Below, in pieces: positions 1-8,936 of a stretch of 64,000 nt of DNA. The notes under the pieces were generated by a model, which searched no databases, was not told where the DNA came from, and saw nothing but the letters and a program-made list of their open reading frames with translations. How positions within the stretch are numbered: position 1 is the stretch's first letter; each line of letters starts with the position of its first letter. The translations under genes were made by a program, and so were the position numbers. The DNA lies in the NCBI RefSeq assembly GCF_011752065.1, contig NZ_JAAIJY010000015.1, forward strand, positions 1-64,000, in the 5' to 3' direction. This stretch comes from Actinomyces sp. ZJ308. Lineage in GTDB: Bacteria > Actinomycetota > Actinomycetes > Actinomycetales > Actinomycetaceae.

Positions 1-96
1 ATCGGCATGCGCACCCCCGCCGAGCACGAAGCCGCCTGGGCCCCCGACACCCACCGCCAGGAACAACTACAACCAGCCACCACCACATCCAGCTAA
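1..96 (+). CDS. C-terminal tail of a probable IS3-type transposase (5' end outside window)
   Basis: Frame 1 is open from the first base to a TAA at 94-96 and encodes 31 residues including RTPAEHEAAW, a tail resembling the end of IS3-family integrase-core transposases. Ten bases later a sequence with the form of an IS3 terminal repeat begins (101-126), so the gene stops just inside the element end, as is usual for these elements. The catalytic DDE domain lies outside the window, so the family call rests on the tail and the terminal repeat only. Alternative: the end of an unrelated gene. Confidence 0.5.
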   Translation: MGMRTPAEHEAAWAPDTHRQEQLQPATTTSS

Positions 97-126
97 ACCA
101 GCCTCCACAAAACCCGGGGCTTGACA
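1..126 (+). mobile_element. Right end of an IS3-family insertion sequence
   Basis: Downstream of the transposase tail, bases 101-126 read on the minus strand begin TGTCAAGCCCCGGG and continue to TGTGGAGGC. This matches the TG...CA ends and the CCCGGGTTT.GTGGAGG pattern known from actinobacterial IS3-type elements. The element would end at base 126. The left end and target duplication cannot be seen. Directly after it a CapA-like reading frame continues without its secretion signal. Confidence 0.5.
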
Positions 127-164
127 GGTCATCCTCCGCCAAGGCCAGTGGTGGGTCACAGGAC

Positions 165-1448
165 GTGAGCTTCACCGTGGGCTACGCCGGGGACGTCCTC
201 ATGCACTCAGCGGTTATGAGCTCCACCCCGGACTCCTCGGGGGACATCACCCAGAACGTCGCCGCCGAGACCCCCTGGGTCGAGGGGCTGGATCTGGCGC
301 TGTGCGGGATGGAGGTTCCCGTGGCTCCGGACGGGGTCTACTCGGACTTCCCCACCTTCGGCGCTCCGTCCGATGTCGTCGGGGCCTTGGCGAGGTCCGG
401 CTGGGACGGCTGCGCGACCGCGTCCAACCACTCCGCCGACCAGGGCGAGGCGGGGGTCATCGCCACCCTGGACGCCTTGGACGCGCACGACCTGGGGCAC
501 GCAGGCACCTACCGGAGCCGCAAGGACGCCTCGGCGCCCTTCGCACTCTATGAGCTCGAGCGAGGGGGCCGCACGGTGACGGTCGCTCAGATCTCCACGA
601 CCATGGGGCTCAACGGCTTCGAGGACCCCACCGGCTACTCGGTGTCGACCAACGACGTCGGCGCCATCACGAAGGCGGCCAAGGAGGCTCGGGCGGCGGG
701 CGCAGACCTCGTCGTCGTCCACTCGCAGATCGGCGAGGAGTACGAGACCACGCCCAATGACGAGCAGGTCTCCTACGCCCAGGACCTCGCCGACAGTGGG
801 CAGGTCGACATCTTCTTCGGAGCCCATCCCCACGTGCCCCAGCCGGCCGAGAAGCTCGACGGCGGAGTCAAGGGAAAGGGGATGTGGGTGTCGTACTCGG
901 CCGGCAACTACATCTCCAGCCAGAACGAGTCCTACTGCGGCCCACTGTCCGACGTCGGCCAGCTGGTCTGGGCCGACGTGACCTCCCACGCCGACGGCTC
1001 GGTGAGCGTGGACTCACTGAACTGGCATCCCTTCACCGTGGACCAGGCGGGCGGCTACACGGTCAGAGACCTGGCAGCGCTCCACAATGGTGAACGCCCT
1101 GCCGACCTGGGCCTGAGTGAGGAGGAGATCGAGCGACGCTGGAGCATGCTCACCTCGGACGTCAAGAACGCCTCATCCATGTCCACCACGCCCCCGAAAC
1201 CCACTGGACCGGCTCCGACGATTCCCAGCCGGGAGGAGGTCCTCAAACGAGTGGGAGCGAGCCCGGCCCCGTCGGACGGGCCATCCGCGTCATCCGCCTC
1301 GCCCTCCGCCGGTCCCCAGTCCGCCCGGGAGTCGGACCGGCCCTCGCAGTCGCCTCATCCGACGCCGTCGACACCGCCACAAACAGTGGATCCGGGCCCT
1401 GATCCCGATGAGCCCCTGGAGGCTCCCGAGGACGATGAGGGCCAGTGA
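165..1448 (+). CDS. CapA/PgsA-type metallophosphatase-fold protein, probably 5'-truncated
   Basis: The 427-residue product belongs to the CapA family (poly-gamma-glutamate / capsule-type, calcineurin-like fold). Visible motifs are YAGDVLMH with likely metal ligands D10 and H14, SNHSADQG, VVVHSQIG and FFGAHPHVPQ. A proline/serine-rich tail of about 90 residues follows the domain. Family members are normally exported and carry a signal peptide or membrane anchor before the first strand, but here GTG 165 begins directly on that strand. The frame stays open upstream to the IS end at 126 and reads SSSAKASGGSQD, which looks like the linker after a signal peptide. The simplest reading is that IS insertion removed the promoter and secretion signal, so the gene may be non-functional. 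No convincing ribosome binding site precedes the GTG. Confidence 0.7.
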   Translation: MSFTVGYAGDVLMHSAVMSSTPDSSGDITQNVAAETPWVEGLDLALCGMEVPVAPDGVYSDFPTFGAPSDVVGALARSGWDGCATASNHSADQGEAGVIATLDALDAHDLGHAGTYRSRKDASAPFALYELERGGRTVTVAQISTTMGLNGFEDPTGYSVSTNDVGAITKAAKEARAAGADLVVVHSQIGEEYETTPNDEQVSYAQDLADSGQVDIFFGAHPHVPQPAEKLDGGVKGKGMWVSYSAGNYISSQNESYCGPLSDVGQLVWADVTSHADGSVSVDSLNWHPFTVDQAGGYTVRDLAALHNGERPADLGLSEEEIERRWSMLTSDVKNASSMSTTPPKPTGPAPTIPSREEVLKRVGASPAPSDGPSASSASPSAGPQSARESDRPSQSPHPTPSTPPQTVDPGPDPDEPLEAPEDDEGQ

Positions 1449-1464
1449 GGAACCGCGGTGCGGG

Positions 1465-4380
1465 TCACCACGATGAGCCGCGGCCGGTGAGGGACCAGGC
1501 GTCCTGGGAGTCCTCCTCGGCGGAGGAGTCCTCCCAGGACTCCGACTCCGGCAGGCTCGGGTCGGCCTCCAGCGGGTCGGTGCTGTAACGGTTCGACGGC
1601 AGGGCGATCGTACGGGGCTCGCCCGCAACGGGAGCCGGAGCGCCGTCATCGGAGTCGCCGGCCCCCTGGGAGTCCTCGGGGGCGGACGGGGTCTCGGCGC
1701 TTCCGGGAGCGCTGCCCTCCCCCTTGATCCATGCCAGGGTCTCCTCGAGTTGCTCGGGCTGGACGAGGACGTCACGGGCCTTGGATCCCTCCGAGGGGCC
1801 GACGACCTCACGGGACTCGAGCAGGTCCATGAGGCGCCCGGCCTTGGCGAAGCCGACGCGCAGCTTGCGCTGGAGCATGGAGGTGGAGCCGAACTGGCTG
1901 GAGATGATGAGCTCGGCGGCCTGCAGGAGCAGATCCATGTCGTCACCGATCTCCTCGTCGATCTGCTTCTTGACCTCCGGGACGACGACGTCCTCACGGT
2001 ACTCGGGGGTCAGTTGGGCCTTGACGTGCTCGACGACGGAACGGATCTCGGACTCGGTGACCCAGGAGCCCTGGATGCGCACCGGTGTCGAGGCTCCGGG
2101 ACCGAGGTAGAGGGCGTCACCCTGGCCGGTGAGGGTCTCGGCCCCGTTCTGGTCGAGAATGACGCGGGAGTCCAGCTGAGAGGCGGTGGCGAAGGCCAGG
2201 CGCGAGGGGACGTTGGACTTGATGAGGCCGGTGACCACCTGGGCGACGGGCCTCTGGGTGGCCAGCACCAGATGGATCCCGGCGGCACGGGCCAGCTGGG
2301 TGATGCGCTGGATGGAGGCCTCGACATCCTTGGGCGCCGTCATCATGAGGTCGGCGAGCTCGTCGACGACGACCAGGAGGTAGGGGTAGGGGCTCAGCTC
2401 GCGCTGGGAACCGGGAAGGGGGTGAACCTCTCCGGCGCGCACCGCCTTGTTGAAGTCGTCGATGTGCTTGAAGCCGAAGGAGGCCAGGTCGTCGTAGCGG
2501 GCGTCCATCTCCCGGACCACCCACTCCAGGGCCTCGGCCGCCTTCTTCGGGGAGGTGATGATCGGGGTGATGAGATGAGGGATGCCCTCGTAGATGGTCA
2601 GCTCGACCCGCTTGGGGTCGACCAGCACCATGCGCACCTCCTCCGGAGTGGCGCGCATCATGATCGAGGTGATCATGGAGTTGACGAAGGACGACTTACC
2701 CGAGCCGGTCTGGCCGGCCACCAGCAGGTGCGGGGTCTTGGCCAGGTTGGTGACGATGTAGTCGCCCTCGACGTTCTTGCCCAGCCCGACGACCAGCGGG
2801 TGGGCCTGCTTGCGGGCTGCCTGGGAGCGCAGGACGTCACCGAGCTTGACCATCTCACGGTCGGTGTTGGGGATCTCGATACCGATGGCGCTCTTGCCTG
2901 GGATCGGAGTGAGCAGACGGATCTCGTCGGAGGCCACCGCGTAGGCGATGTTCTTCTCCAGCCCCGTGATGCGGGAGACGTTGACACCCCGACCGCGATG
3001 GACCTCGTAGCGGGTGACCTGGGGGCCGCGCGTATAACCGGTGACGGTGGCGTCCACGTTGAACTCGGCGAAGACGTTCTGCAGCGCCTCAACGATGGCG
3101 TCATTGGCGGGGGTGCGGGAGGCGTGCCCCGGTCCGGGACCGAGCAGCGCGTCCTCGGGCAGGGTGTAGGTGGAGCCGTCGGGCAGGGCCATGTTGCTCA
3201 TGTCGCTCATGGCGAGCTGGTCGGCGAGGTCGGGCTCGTCGAGAGGAACCTCGGGTGTCTCCTCAGTGACGGCGTCGAAGCCGGAGGACGTCGGCCGGGC
3301 GGGGCGTTTCGCCGCGGAGGGCCTGCGCTGTGCGCCCGAGGACGATCCGACCGCCCGGCCCTTGGCGGGCGAGGCGACCGAGGGGGCCGACGGGGCGACG
3401 GCGTCGGCATCGTCGCCCACCTCCGGGACGACGAAGGTGGAGTCATCGGAGTGACCGGCTTGATCGGCACCATACTCACCGTCATGATCACCGCCCGGTT
3501 CGAAGAGCTCGGTGATCGACGTCTGCTGGGCCTCCCGGTCGGCGGAGCGCTTGCGTCGGCCGCTGCCTCGCTTGCGCGGGGCCGACTCCTCCACCTCCAG
3601 CGCGGAGCGGAAGGGCTCGTCGCCGTCGTATGAGTCCAGGAGCGCCGTCTGATCAGAATCGTTCCCCGGTGCCCCGGCCGGTCCAAGACCTGCTCGGACG
3701 CGTCCGAGCAGGCGCCGGGCCAGGGAGTCGCCGGAGCCGGCCTCGGAGGGGCCGCCGGTTCCGTCAGCGCCCGGGGAGCGGCGCTGCGCCAGCAGGTCGC
3801 GGATCTCAGCGACGGTCTTACCGGACAGGACCAGGGCGGAGAAGGAGGCCAGGAGGATGAACAGGATGAATGCCCCCACGGAGGAGAACAGGGCCGCCAG
3901 CGGGTAGCCCACCAGCCACCCCAGCAGTCCGCCGGCGCTCTCCAGACCACCGATATTGTCTCTGAGGACCGGGTTGCCGCTGCCGACCTGGATCATTCCG
4001 GTCAGAGCGGTCAGTAGACCGAGGCAGCCCACGGAGACCCGGGCGTGAACCGCTCCCAGGCTGTGGGCCCGCAGCATGGCGATCCCCAGCGCCGCCAGGA
4101 GCAGAGGGACCAGCACTCCCAGAACGCCGACGGGCCCTGCGGCGATGTGGTGCAGGAGGTCGCCCGCGGCCCCGGAGACCCCGAACCACTCGCGCAGGGC
4201 CAGGACCGCCGCGAGGGCCAGGATGAGGAAGGCCCATCCGGTACGGCGGTAGCGCCCGCCGGCGGGCTGGGATCCGGGGGCGGCGAAGGGGGCGGATCCT
4301 TGAGCGGGTACCCCTCGGCTACGCCCTCTGCCGGTTCCGGAGGGCGGCGTAGCGGTTCTCGTGGTGCGACGATTGGCCAT
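1465..4380 (-). CDS. ftsK: FtsK/SpoIIIE DNA translocase
   Basis: This 971-residue protein is the septal DNA pump that clears chromosome termini during division. The N-terminal part (about residues 45-220) has several hydrophobic membrane segments. An acidic, low-complexity linker (about 225-420) follows. The motor domain has Walker [10 protein letters not shown] near residue 555, the Walker B region [10 protein letters not shown] and LATQRP. A C-terminal winged-helix gamma domain ([20 protein letters not shown], about 816-880) reads KOPS-type DNA sites. A tail of about 90 acidic residues after gamma is longer than in many homologues. The ATG at 4380 leads into the basic segment [10 protein letters not shown] before the first membrane helix. 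It lies 94 bases after a PfkB kinase gene and may share its transcript. Confidence 0.95.
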   Translation of the reverse strand: MANRRTTRTATPPSGTGRGRSRGVPAQGSAPFAAPGSQPAGGRYRRTGWAFLILALAAVLALREWFGVSGAAGDLLHHIAAGPVGVLGVLVPLLLAALGIAMLRAHSLGAVHARVSVGCLGLLTALTGMIQVGSGNPVLRDNIGGLESAGGLLGWLVGYPLAALFSSVGAFILFILLASFSALVLSGKTVAEIRDLLAQRRSPGADGTGGPSEAGSGDSLARRLLGRVRAGLGPAGAPGNDSDQTALLDSYDGDEPFRSALEVEESAPRKRGSGRRKRSADREAQQTSITELFEPGGDHDGEYGADQAGHSDDSTFVVPEVGDDADAVAPSAPSVASPAKGRAVGSSSGAQRRPSAAKRPARPTSSGFDAVTEETPEVPLDEPDLADQLAMSDMSNMALPDGSTYTLPEDALLGPGPGHASRTPANDAIVEALQNVFAEFNVDATVTGYTRGPQVTRYEVHRGRGVNVSRITGLEKNIAYAVASDEIRLLTPIPGKSAIGIEIPNTDREMVKLGDVLRSQAARKQAHPLVVGLGKNVEGDYIVTNLAKTPHLLVAGQTGSGKSSFVNSMITSIMMRATPEEVRMVLVDPKRVELTIYEGIPHLITPIITSPKKAAEALEWVVREMDARYDDLASFGFKHIDDFNKAVRAGEVHPLPGSQRELSPYPYLLVVVDELADLMMTAPKDVEASIQRITQLARAAGIHLVLATQRPVAQVVTGLIKSNVPSRLAFATASQLDSRVILDQNGAETLTGQGDALYLGPGASTPVRIQGSWVTESEIRSVVEHVKAQLTPEYREDVVVPEVKKQIDEEIGDDMDLLLQAAELIISSQFGSTSMLQRKLRVGFAKAGRLMDLLESREVVGPSEGSKARDVLVQPEQLEETLAWIKGEGSAPGSAETPSAPEDSQGAGDSDDGAPAPVAGEPRTIALPSNRYSTDPLEADPSLPESESWEDSSAEEDSQDAWSLTGRGSSW

Positions 4381-4474
4381 GATGTCTTAGAAACTATCGG
4401 ATTCTCGGCCTCGGCGGCCCTGCCACGCCGCCTCGGGCAGCCGGAGACACGTCACCTTCTCAGAAGGAGTTCCG

Positions 4475-5452
4475 TCAGAGACGGGCACTGCCCCGGCGAG
4501 CGGCGCTGTCGGACGTCTGGGATCGCTCAGAGCTCTCCTGGAGGAACCCGTCGATCTCCTCACGACGCGGCGCCTGTGCCGGCCCGATGCAGGCCACGGC
4601 GTGGGCGGCGGCCGCGTTGGCCCGCCTGGCCGCCTCGACCACATCGAGGCCGTCAAGAAGTCCGGCGACCAGAACGCCGGTGTGGGTGTCCCCCGCCCCC
4701 GTCGTGTCCACGACGTCACGCACGAAACCGGGAACCTCGATCGGCTCGCCGTCAACCGGGTGCAGAACGCATCCATGGGCTCCGGTACGTCGGACGATGA
4801 GCGCCCGCGGGCAGGCCTCACGAATGGCGTTCGAGCCCCCCAGCCGCTTCTCGAGTCGATTCATCTCCAGATCGTTTCCGGTCAGCATCGTCGCCCGGGA
4901 CAGCAGTGGCAGCAGCACCTGGTCGGGGATGTCGGGCTGGACCGGGCCCAGGTCGATGACCAGTCCGACGTCGTCGGGGATCGACAGGAGCCAGTCGGCC
5001 AGGATGCCCCGGCTCGTGTAGTGGGCCAGGTCGTAACCGGTGGCGTAGACCCAGTCGCCCTCTCTGAGGTCGAGGCTCTCGAGGTCCTCTCGCTGGGGCT
5101 CGCCCTCGACACCGGCGGTGGTGATGAAGGTTCGTCGGCCCGAGGGCTCGATGAGCGTGGTGCAGGTGCCGATGTCACCGACGAGCTCCTCAACGAGCAG
5201 CTCGACCTGGTCCAGGCGCATCGACTCGCGCACCCGTGCGGAGTTGGGTCCGGTTCCCAGGGTGGCTGCCAGAGCGGTGGGGACGCCCTGGCGGGCGGCG
5301 GCCGAGACCACCGTGTACCCACCGCCGACGACCGGGCCCGACGACGCCCCGGTGATCGCCCCTCCCGGCGTCGGCACCCGGCTGACGTGAAGGGGGATGT
5401 CAATGAGGATGGATCCGGTGGATATGAAGCACGCGGGCCGGAACAGTGTCAT
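4475..5452 (-). CDS. PfkB-family carbohydrate kinase
   Basis: A 325-residue ribokinase-fold sugar or nucleoside kinase. It has the N-terminal substrate-side glycines (GPVVGGGYTV) and the C-terminal PfkB signature DTTGAGDTHTG with the catalytic Asp. The substrate cannot be told from sequence. The ATG at 5452 is preceded by AGGAGG at about 5464-5469, which overlaps the stop codon of the RNase J gene, so the two genes are very likely co-transcribed and translationally close. Confidence 0.88.
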   Translation of the reverse strand: MTLFRPACFISTGSILIDIPLHVSRVPTPGGAITGASSGPVVGGGYTVVSAAARQGVPTALAATLGTGPNSARVRESMRLDQVELLVEELVGDIGTCTTLIEPSGRRTFITTAGVEGEPQREDLESLDLREGDWVYATGYDLAHYTSRGILADWLLSIPDDVGLVIDLGPVQPDIPDQVLLPLLSRATMLTGNDLEMNRLEKRLGGSNAIREACPRALIVRRTGAHGCVLHPVDGEPIEVPGFVRDVVDTTGAGDTHTGVLVAGLLDGLDVVEAARRANAAAAHAVACIGPAQAPRREEIDGFLQESSERSQTSDSAARRGSARL

Positions 5453-5467
5453 GCAGTAAGCAGCCTC

Positions 5468-7153
5468 CTAGGCCTCTATGACGACCGGGACGATCATGGG
5501 ACGGCGCTTGAGCCGGCGTCCGATCCACCGTCCCAGGGTGCGGCGCATGACCTGCTGGAGGGAGTAGGCGTCCGCCTTTCCCGTCTCCAGCGCGGCGGAC
5601 AGCGCCTCGGTGACGTCGGGGAGGATCTCCTCGAAGACCGAGTCGTCCTCGGCCACGCCCCGGGCCTGGATATGAGGACCGGCCAGGATGGTGCCGGTCG
5701 TGGTCTCCACCACGGCGTAGACGGAGACGAACCCCTCCTCCGCCAGGATGCGGCGGTCCTTGAGCTCCGCCTCGTCGATCTCCCCCACGGAGGAGCCGTC
5801 GACATAGATGTAGCCGCAGGGAACCTGACCGGCAATGCGGGCCACTCCCCCCTCCAGATCAACGGCCACCCCGTCCTCGCACAGCATGACCCGCTCGGGT
5901 GCGACCCCCGTCTTGACGGCCAGTCCGCCGTTGGCCACCAGATGACGGATCTCGCCGTGAATGGGCATGACGTTGCGGGGCTGGACGATGTTGTAGACGT
6001 GGAGCAGCTCCTCGGAGGAGGCGTGCCCCGAGACGTGGACCTTGGCGTTGCCCTGGTGGACCACACGCGCCCCCAGCCGCATGAGCTGGTTGATGACCCG
6101 GAAGACGGAGTTCTCGTTGCCGGGGATGAGGGAGGAGGCGAAGATGACGGTGTCACCGGGCTCGATGGTGACGCTGCGGTGCTCGGAGTGCGCCATCCGG
6201 GACAGGGCGGCCATCGGTTCGCCCTGGGAGCCGGTGACCATGAGGACCCTCTCGTGCGCGGGCAGCGAGGTGATGTCCCGGGCGTCGATGAGGACGCCGG
6301 CGGGGACCTTGAGGTAGCCGCGCTCGGCGGCGATCCCCATGTTGCGCACCATGGAGCGCCCTACGAGGGCGACCCGCCTGCCGTGCAGGGCGGCGGCGTC
6401 GAGTACCTGCTGAACACGGTGGACGTGGCTGGCGAAGGAGGCCACGATGATCTGCCCGTCGGAGTCGGCGAAGATGTTGTCCAGGACCTGACCGATCTCG
6501 CCCTCGTGGCCGACCATACCGGGAACCTCGGCATTGGTGGAGTCCACGCAGAACAGGTCCACGCCCTCCTCGCCGAAACGCGCGAAAGAGCGCAGATCCG
6601 TGATGCGCCCGTCGATGGGCAGTGAGTCCATCTTGAAGTCTCCGGTGACGAGCACGTTGCCGGCGTCGGTGCGGATCATGACGGCCATGGCATCGGGGAT
6701 GGAGTGGTTGACGGCCACGAACTCCAGGTCGAAGGGGCCGTAGGAGACCTCCTCATGCTCGACGACCTGACGCAGGACCGGGTGGATGCGGTGCTCCTTG
6801 AGCTTGGCCTCCACGAAGGCCAGGGTGAGCTCGCTGCCCACCAGGGGGATGTCCTCGCGCAGGCGCAGCAGGTAGGGCACGCCTCCGATGTGGTCCTCGT
6901 GCCCGTGGGTCAGGACGAGGGCCACGACGTCGTCGATGCGGTCCTCGATGGAGGAGAAGTCGGGGAGGATGAGGTCGACGCCGGGCTGATCCTCCTCCGG
7001 GAAGAGCACACCGCAGTCGACGATGAGCAGCTTGTCATCGAGCTCGAAGACGGTCATGTTGCGACCGACCTCGCCCAGGCCTCCCAACGGGGTGATGCGC
7101 ATGGCGCCATCGGTGAGGGGGCCGGGGGTCTTCAGCGCGGGAAAGTTCGTCAC
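5468..7153 (-). CDS. rnj: Ribonuclease J
   Basis: A 561-residue metallo-beta-lactamase/beta-CASP RNase that processes and degrades RNA as both endo- and 5'-3' exonuclease. The zinc motif HGHEDHIGG covers residues 83-91 (H83, H85, D87, H88). The beta-CASP part includes GSQGEPMAALSRM, and SGHASSEEL contributes a later metal ligand. The length matches the actinobacterial form. Translation starts at GTG 7153. TAGGAT lies 6 bases upstream on the minus strand, which fits a leaderless mRNA, and there is no Shine-Dalgarno sequence. Confidence 0.95.
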   Translation of the reverse strand: MTNFPALKTPGPLTDGAMRITPLGGLGEVGRNMTVFELDDKLLIVDCGVLFPEEDQPGVDLILPDFSSIEDRIDDVVALVLTHGHEDHIGGVPYLLRLREDIPLVGSELTLAFVEAKLKEHRIHPVLRQVVEHEEVSYGPFDLEFVAVNHSIPDAMAVMIRTDAGNVLVTGDFKMDSLPIDGRITDLRSFARFGEEGVDLFCVDSTNAEVPGMVGHEGEIGQVLDNIFADSDGQIIVASFASHVHRVQQVLDAAALHGRRVALVGRSMVRNMGIAAERGYLKVPAGVLIDARDITSLPAHERVLMVTGSQGEPMAALSRMAHSEHRSVTIEPGDTVIFASSLIPGNENSVFRVINQLMRLGARVVHQGNAKVHVSGHASSEELLHVYNIVQPRNVMPIHGEIRHLVANGGLAVKTGVAPERVMLCEDGVAVDLEGGVARIAGQVPCGYIYVDGSSVGEIDEAELKDRRILAEEGFVSVYAVVETTTGTILAGPHIQARGVAEDDSVFEEILPDVTEALSAALETGKADAYSLQQVMRRTLGRWIGRRLKRRPMIVPVVIEA

Positions 7154-7159
7154 GCGGGC

Positions 7160-7165
7160 ATCCTA
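7160..7165 (-). promoter_or_regulatory. -10 box of leaderless rnj promoter
   Basis: TAGGAT followed by 6 bases and then the GTG start of rnj. The transcription start would coincide with the start codon. Confidence 0.6.
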
Positions 7166-7267
7166 CCGAGGATGCCTCGGTTATCGATTGATCCGGCTAC
7201 ATCCGGTCCGAATCCCTCTCAGTCTCGCATCATTCCAACGAGGCATTCCGGATGCTGTCAGACTCGT

Positions 7268-7273
7268 TACGAT
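7268..7273 (+). promoter_or_regulatory. -10 box of leaderless polysaccharide deacetylase promoter
   Basis: TACGAT followed by 6 bases and GTG at 7280. This decides the start among several in-frame GTG and ATG codons. Confidence 0.55.
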
Positions 7274-7279
7274 GTGCCG

Positions 7280-8164
7280 GTGACGATCGAGAGCGGGAGA
7301 GCCGCGGGGGACATCGGAGATGCGGCTCAGGACGCCGCACACCCCGCAGACGCCCCTCAGCCCTCACGCAGCACTGCGAGCGACCGGATGAGAGGCCGAC
7401 GGCGCCTCCTTGGGGTGACAGCACTGGCGACGGCCACCGGCCTTCTGGGCGCAGGCGCCGGAGCAGGAGCGTCCCGATGGTGGGACACCCACCTGTCCCC
7501 CACCGCACGGACCGCTCCGCGCCCCTCGGGCCCCGGCCGGGCCCTTGGCGCACGGACGGTTTTCCAGACGAGTGGGGAGTCGGGAAAGCTGGCTCTGACC
7601 TTCGACGACGGGCCGGACCCTCGCTGGACTCCGCGCGTGCTCGACATGCTGGCGAGGTTGCAGGTACGAGCCACCTTCTTTGTTCTCGGATCCGCAGCGC
7701 AGGAGCATCCCGAGCTGATTGCCCGGGAAGTGGCCGAGGGGCACGAAGTAGCCGTCCACAACTGGGTGCACACGGACGTCTATGGCGTGGACTTCTCAGA
7801 GCTGACCCGCTCGGTGAGCAGGACCTGCGAGGCGATCACAGCAGCAGGGGCCCCGTCTCCGCGCCTGTGGCGTCCTCCTTACGGCCGGGTTGACGCACCG
7901 GCCATGATGGTGGCCTCCCAGCAGAAGCTGGACGTGCTGCTGTGGAGCGTCCACTCTCCCTCCGCATCAGCGGCCGCCGCCGTCAAGGACGTGGCCGGCG
8001 CCGGGTCGGTGGTGCTGTGTCACGACGGCCGCACACAACCTTCTGAGGCGTTGTTCTCCGCACTGGAGGACGCCCTGCTCTCCCTGCAGGAGCGAGGACT
8101 CGCCATCACCACGGGCAGCGACCTGCTTTCCTCCCCCTCAGAGCATCAGGGCGAGCTGACGTAG
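7280..8164 (+). CDS. Exported polysaccharide deacetylase (NodB homology domain)
   Basis: The 294-residue product is a carbohydrate esterase family 4 enzyme, probably N-deacetylating cell-wall or surface glycan. Motif 1 is LTFDDGPDP, motif 2 the H-x3-H metal pair in HNWVH, motif 3 RPPYGRVD and motif 5 VLCHDG, in the usual order. About 37 residues in, RGRRRLLGV and a hydrophobic stretch form a signal peptide or anchor with a Tat-like RRRLLG. Two starts are possible: GTG 7280, placed by a -10 box 6 bases upstream, or ATG 7388, which starts right at the signal peptide. The divergent rnj promoter lies just upstream, and a 17-bp hairpin separates the gene from the convergent tRNA genes. Confidence 0.88.
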   Translation: MTIESGRAAGDIGDAAQDAAHPADAPQPSRSTASDRMRGRRRLLGVTALATATGLLGAGAGAGASRWWDTHLSPTARTAPRPSGPGRALGARTVFQTSGESGKLALTFDDGPDPRWTPRVLDMLARLQVRATFFVLGSAAQEHPELIAREVAEGHEVAVHNWVHTDVYGVDFSELTRSVSRTCEAITAAGAPSPRLWRPPYGRVDAPAMMVASQQKLDVLLWSVHSPSASAAAAVKDVAGAGSVVLCHDGRTQPSEALFSALEDALLSLQERGLAITTGSDLLSSPSEHQGELT

Positions 8165-8186
8165 ACCCTCTTCACAGGCGTGACCA

Positions 8187-8224
8187 TAAGGGTCCGCACC
8201 ACCCTCCGGTGGTGCGGACCCTTA
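8187..8224. terminator. Strong hairpin between convergent deacetylase and tRNA genes
   Basis: A perfect 17-bp stem (8187-8203 with 8208-8224) and a 4-base loop lie between the stop at 8164 and the last tRNA-Glu. There is only a weak T run, so it may work in both directions as a hairpin-type terminator. Confidence 0.75.
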
Positions 8225-8232
8225 ATCTCCCG

Positions 8233-8305
8233 TACCCCCAGCCGGATTCGAACCGGCGCCGCCGCCGTGAGAGGGCGGTGTCCTAGGCCACTAAACGATG
8301 GGGGC
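8233..8305 (-). tRNA. tRNA-Glu (CTC), copy 3
   Basis: A 73-base cloverleaf on the minus strand. The acceptor is GCCCCCA/TGGGGGT, the anticodon loop CTCTCAC gives anticodon CTC (8269-8271), and the T arm is GCCGG-TTCGAAT-CCGGC. CCA is not encoded. It is identical to the two copies upstream. Confidence 0.97.
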
Positions 8306-8354
8306 CCGCTATGTGATTGTGGATGGCTCAGGTCGGAAGACCTTGGCTGATCCG

Positions 8355-8427
8355 TACCCCCAGCCGGATTCGAACCGGCGCCGCCGCCGTGAGAGGGCGG
8401 TGTCCTAGGCCACTAAACGATGGGGGC
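8355..8427 (-). tRNA. tRNA-Glu (CTC), copy 2
   Basis: Base-for-base identical to the neighbouring tRNA-Glu genes, with 49 bases to copy 3 and 40 to copy 1. The anticodon is CTC and CCA is not encoded. Confidence 0.97.
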
Positions 8428-8467
8428 CATGACAGTCCAGCCATCGAGAACGATGACCAGACCCTCG

Positions 8468-8540
8468 TACCCCCAGCCGGATTCGAACCGGCGCCGCCGC
8501 CGTGAGAGGGCGGTGTCCTAGGCCACTAAACGATGGGGGC
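8468..8540 (-). tRNA. tRNA-Glu (CTC), copy 1
   Basis: First of three identical tRNA-Glu(CTC) genes in transcription order, 18 bases after the tRNA-Gln. All four probably come from one minus-strand precursor. Confidence 0.97.
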
Positions 8541-8558
8541 TGTAGATCAGGAGATCCG

Positions 8559-8630
8559 CTGGGGTACCAGGACTCGAACCTAGAATAACTGAACCAGAAT
8601 CAGTCGTGTTGCCAATTACACCATACCCCA
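8559..8630 (-). tRNA. tRNA-Gln (CTG)
   Basis: A 72-base cloverleaf on the minus strand with acceptor TGGGGTA/TACCCCA, anticodon stem CTGAT/TCAG around loop TTCTGGT, anticodon CTG (8595-8597), and T loop TTCGAGT. CCA is not encoded. It leads the tRNA-Gln/tRNA-Glu cluster. Confidence 0.96.
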
Positions 8631-8936
8631 AGGGGCCTCACCTCGAACGGCTCGCGTCCGAGGCAGCGGGCAGTAATCTACACGCCCGCCCCAGTCCCAC
8701 CAAATCATCACGAGGTGACTACAGACACACGCCGGACGCGATGGGCTCCCTTCCGCACGACACCCTCAGCTCAGGCCGTCGAACCGCCCCGGGCGCCCCA
8801 TAGACACCCCATAGCATGCGGGCCGCCATGCCCTTCCGCCTTCCCCGTACTCCCACCCACAACCGAGCGCGTCAGCGGAGACATCCCTTAGACTCGCACA
8901 AGTTCCTGCTCACCCCATGACCCTTCGGGAGGCCGC
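8631..8936. other. Intergenic region between the tRNA cluster and the first lipoprotein
   Basis: No credible gene. On the minus strand it holds a promoter for the tRNA cluster: TTGGTG at 8698-8703, a 17-base spacer and TAGATT at 8675-8680. On the plus strand TAGACT at 8889-8894 is a possible -10 box for the lipoprotein, and a GGGAGG Shine-Dalgarno lies just before 8937. Confidence 0.6.
8675..8703 (-). promoter_or_regulatory. Promoter of the tRNA-Gln/tRNA-Glu cluster
   Basis: Reading the minus strand, TTGGTG (8698-8703), 17 bases, then TAGATT (8675-8680), about 45 bases before the tRNA-Gln 5' end. Confidence 0.5.

Noticed and set aside
1750-3633. 627-codon open frame on the plus strand opposite ftsK
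   Set aside because: It lies wholly antisense to a clear FtsK gene, has Asp/Gly/Leu/Val-rich composition typical of the complement of high-GC genes and no family motif.
4601-6625. 674-codon plus-strand open frame opposite the PfkB kinase and RNase J genes
   Set aside because: Spans two well-supported genes in antisense, with biased composition and no motif.
6704-7279. Upstream extension of the deacetylase frame
   Set aside because: It is antisense to rnj and lies before the leaderless promoter; the signal peptide sits well downstream.
8233-8540. Regular 73-base repeats that could be taken for a CRISPR array
   Set aside because: They fold as tRNA-Glu and the spacers are of unequal length.
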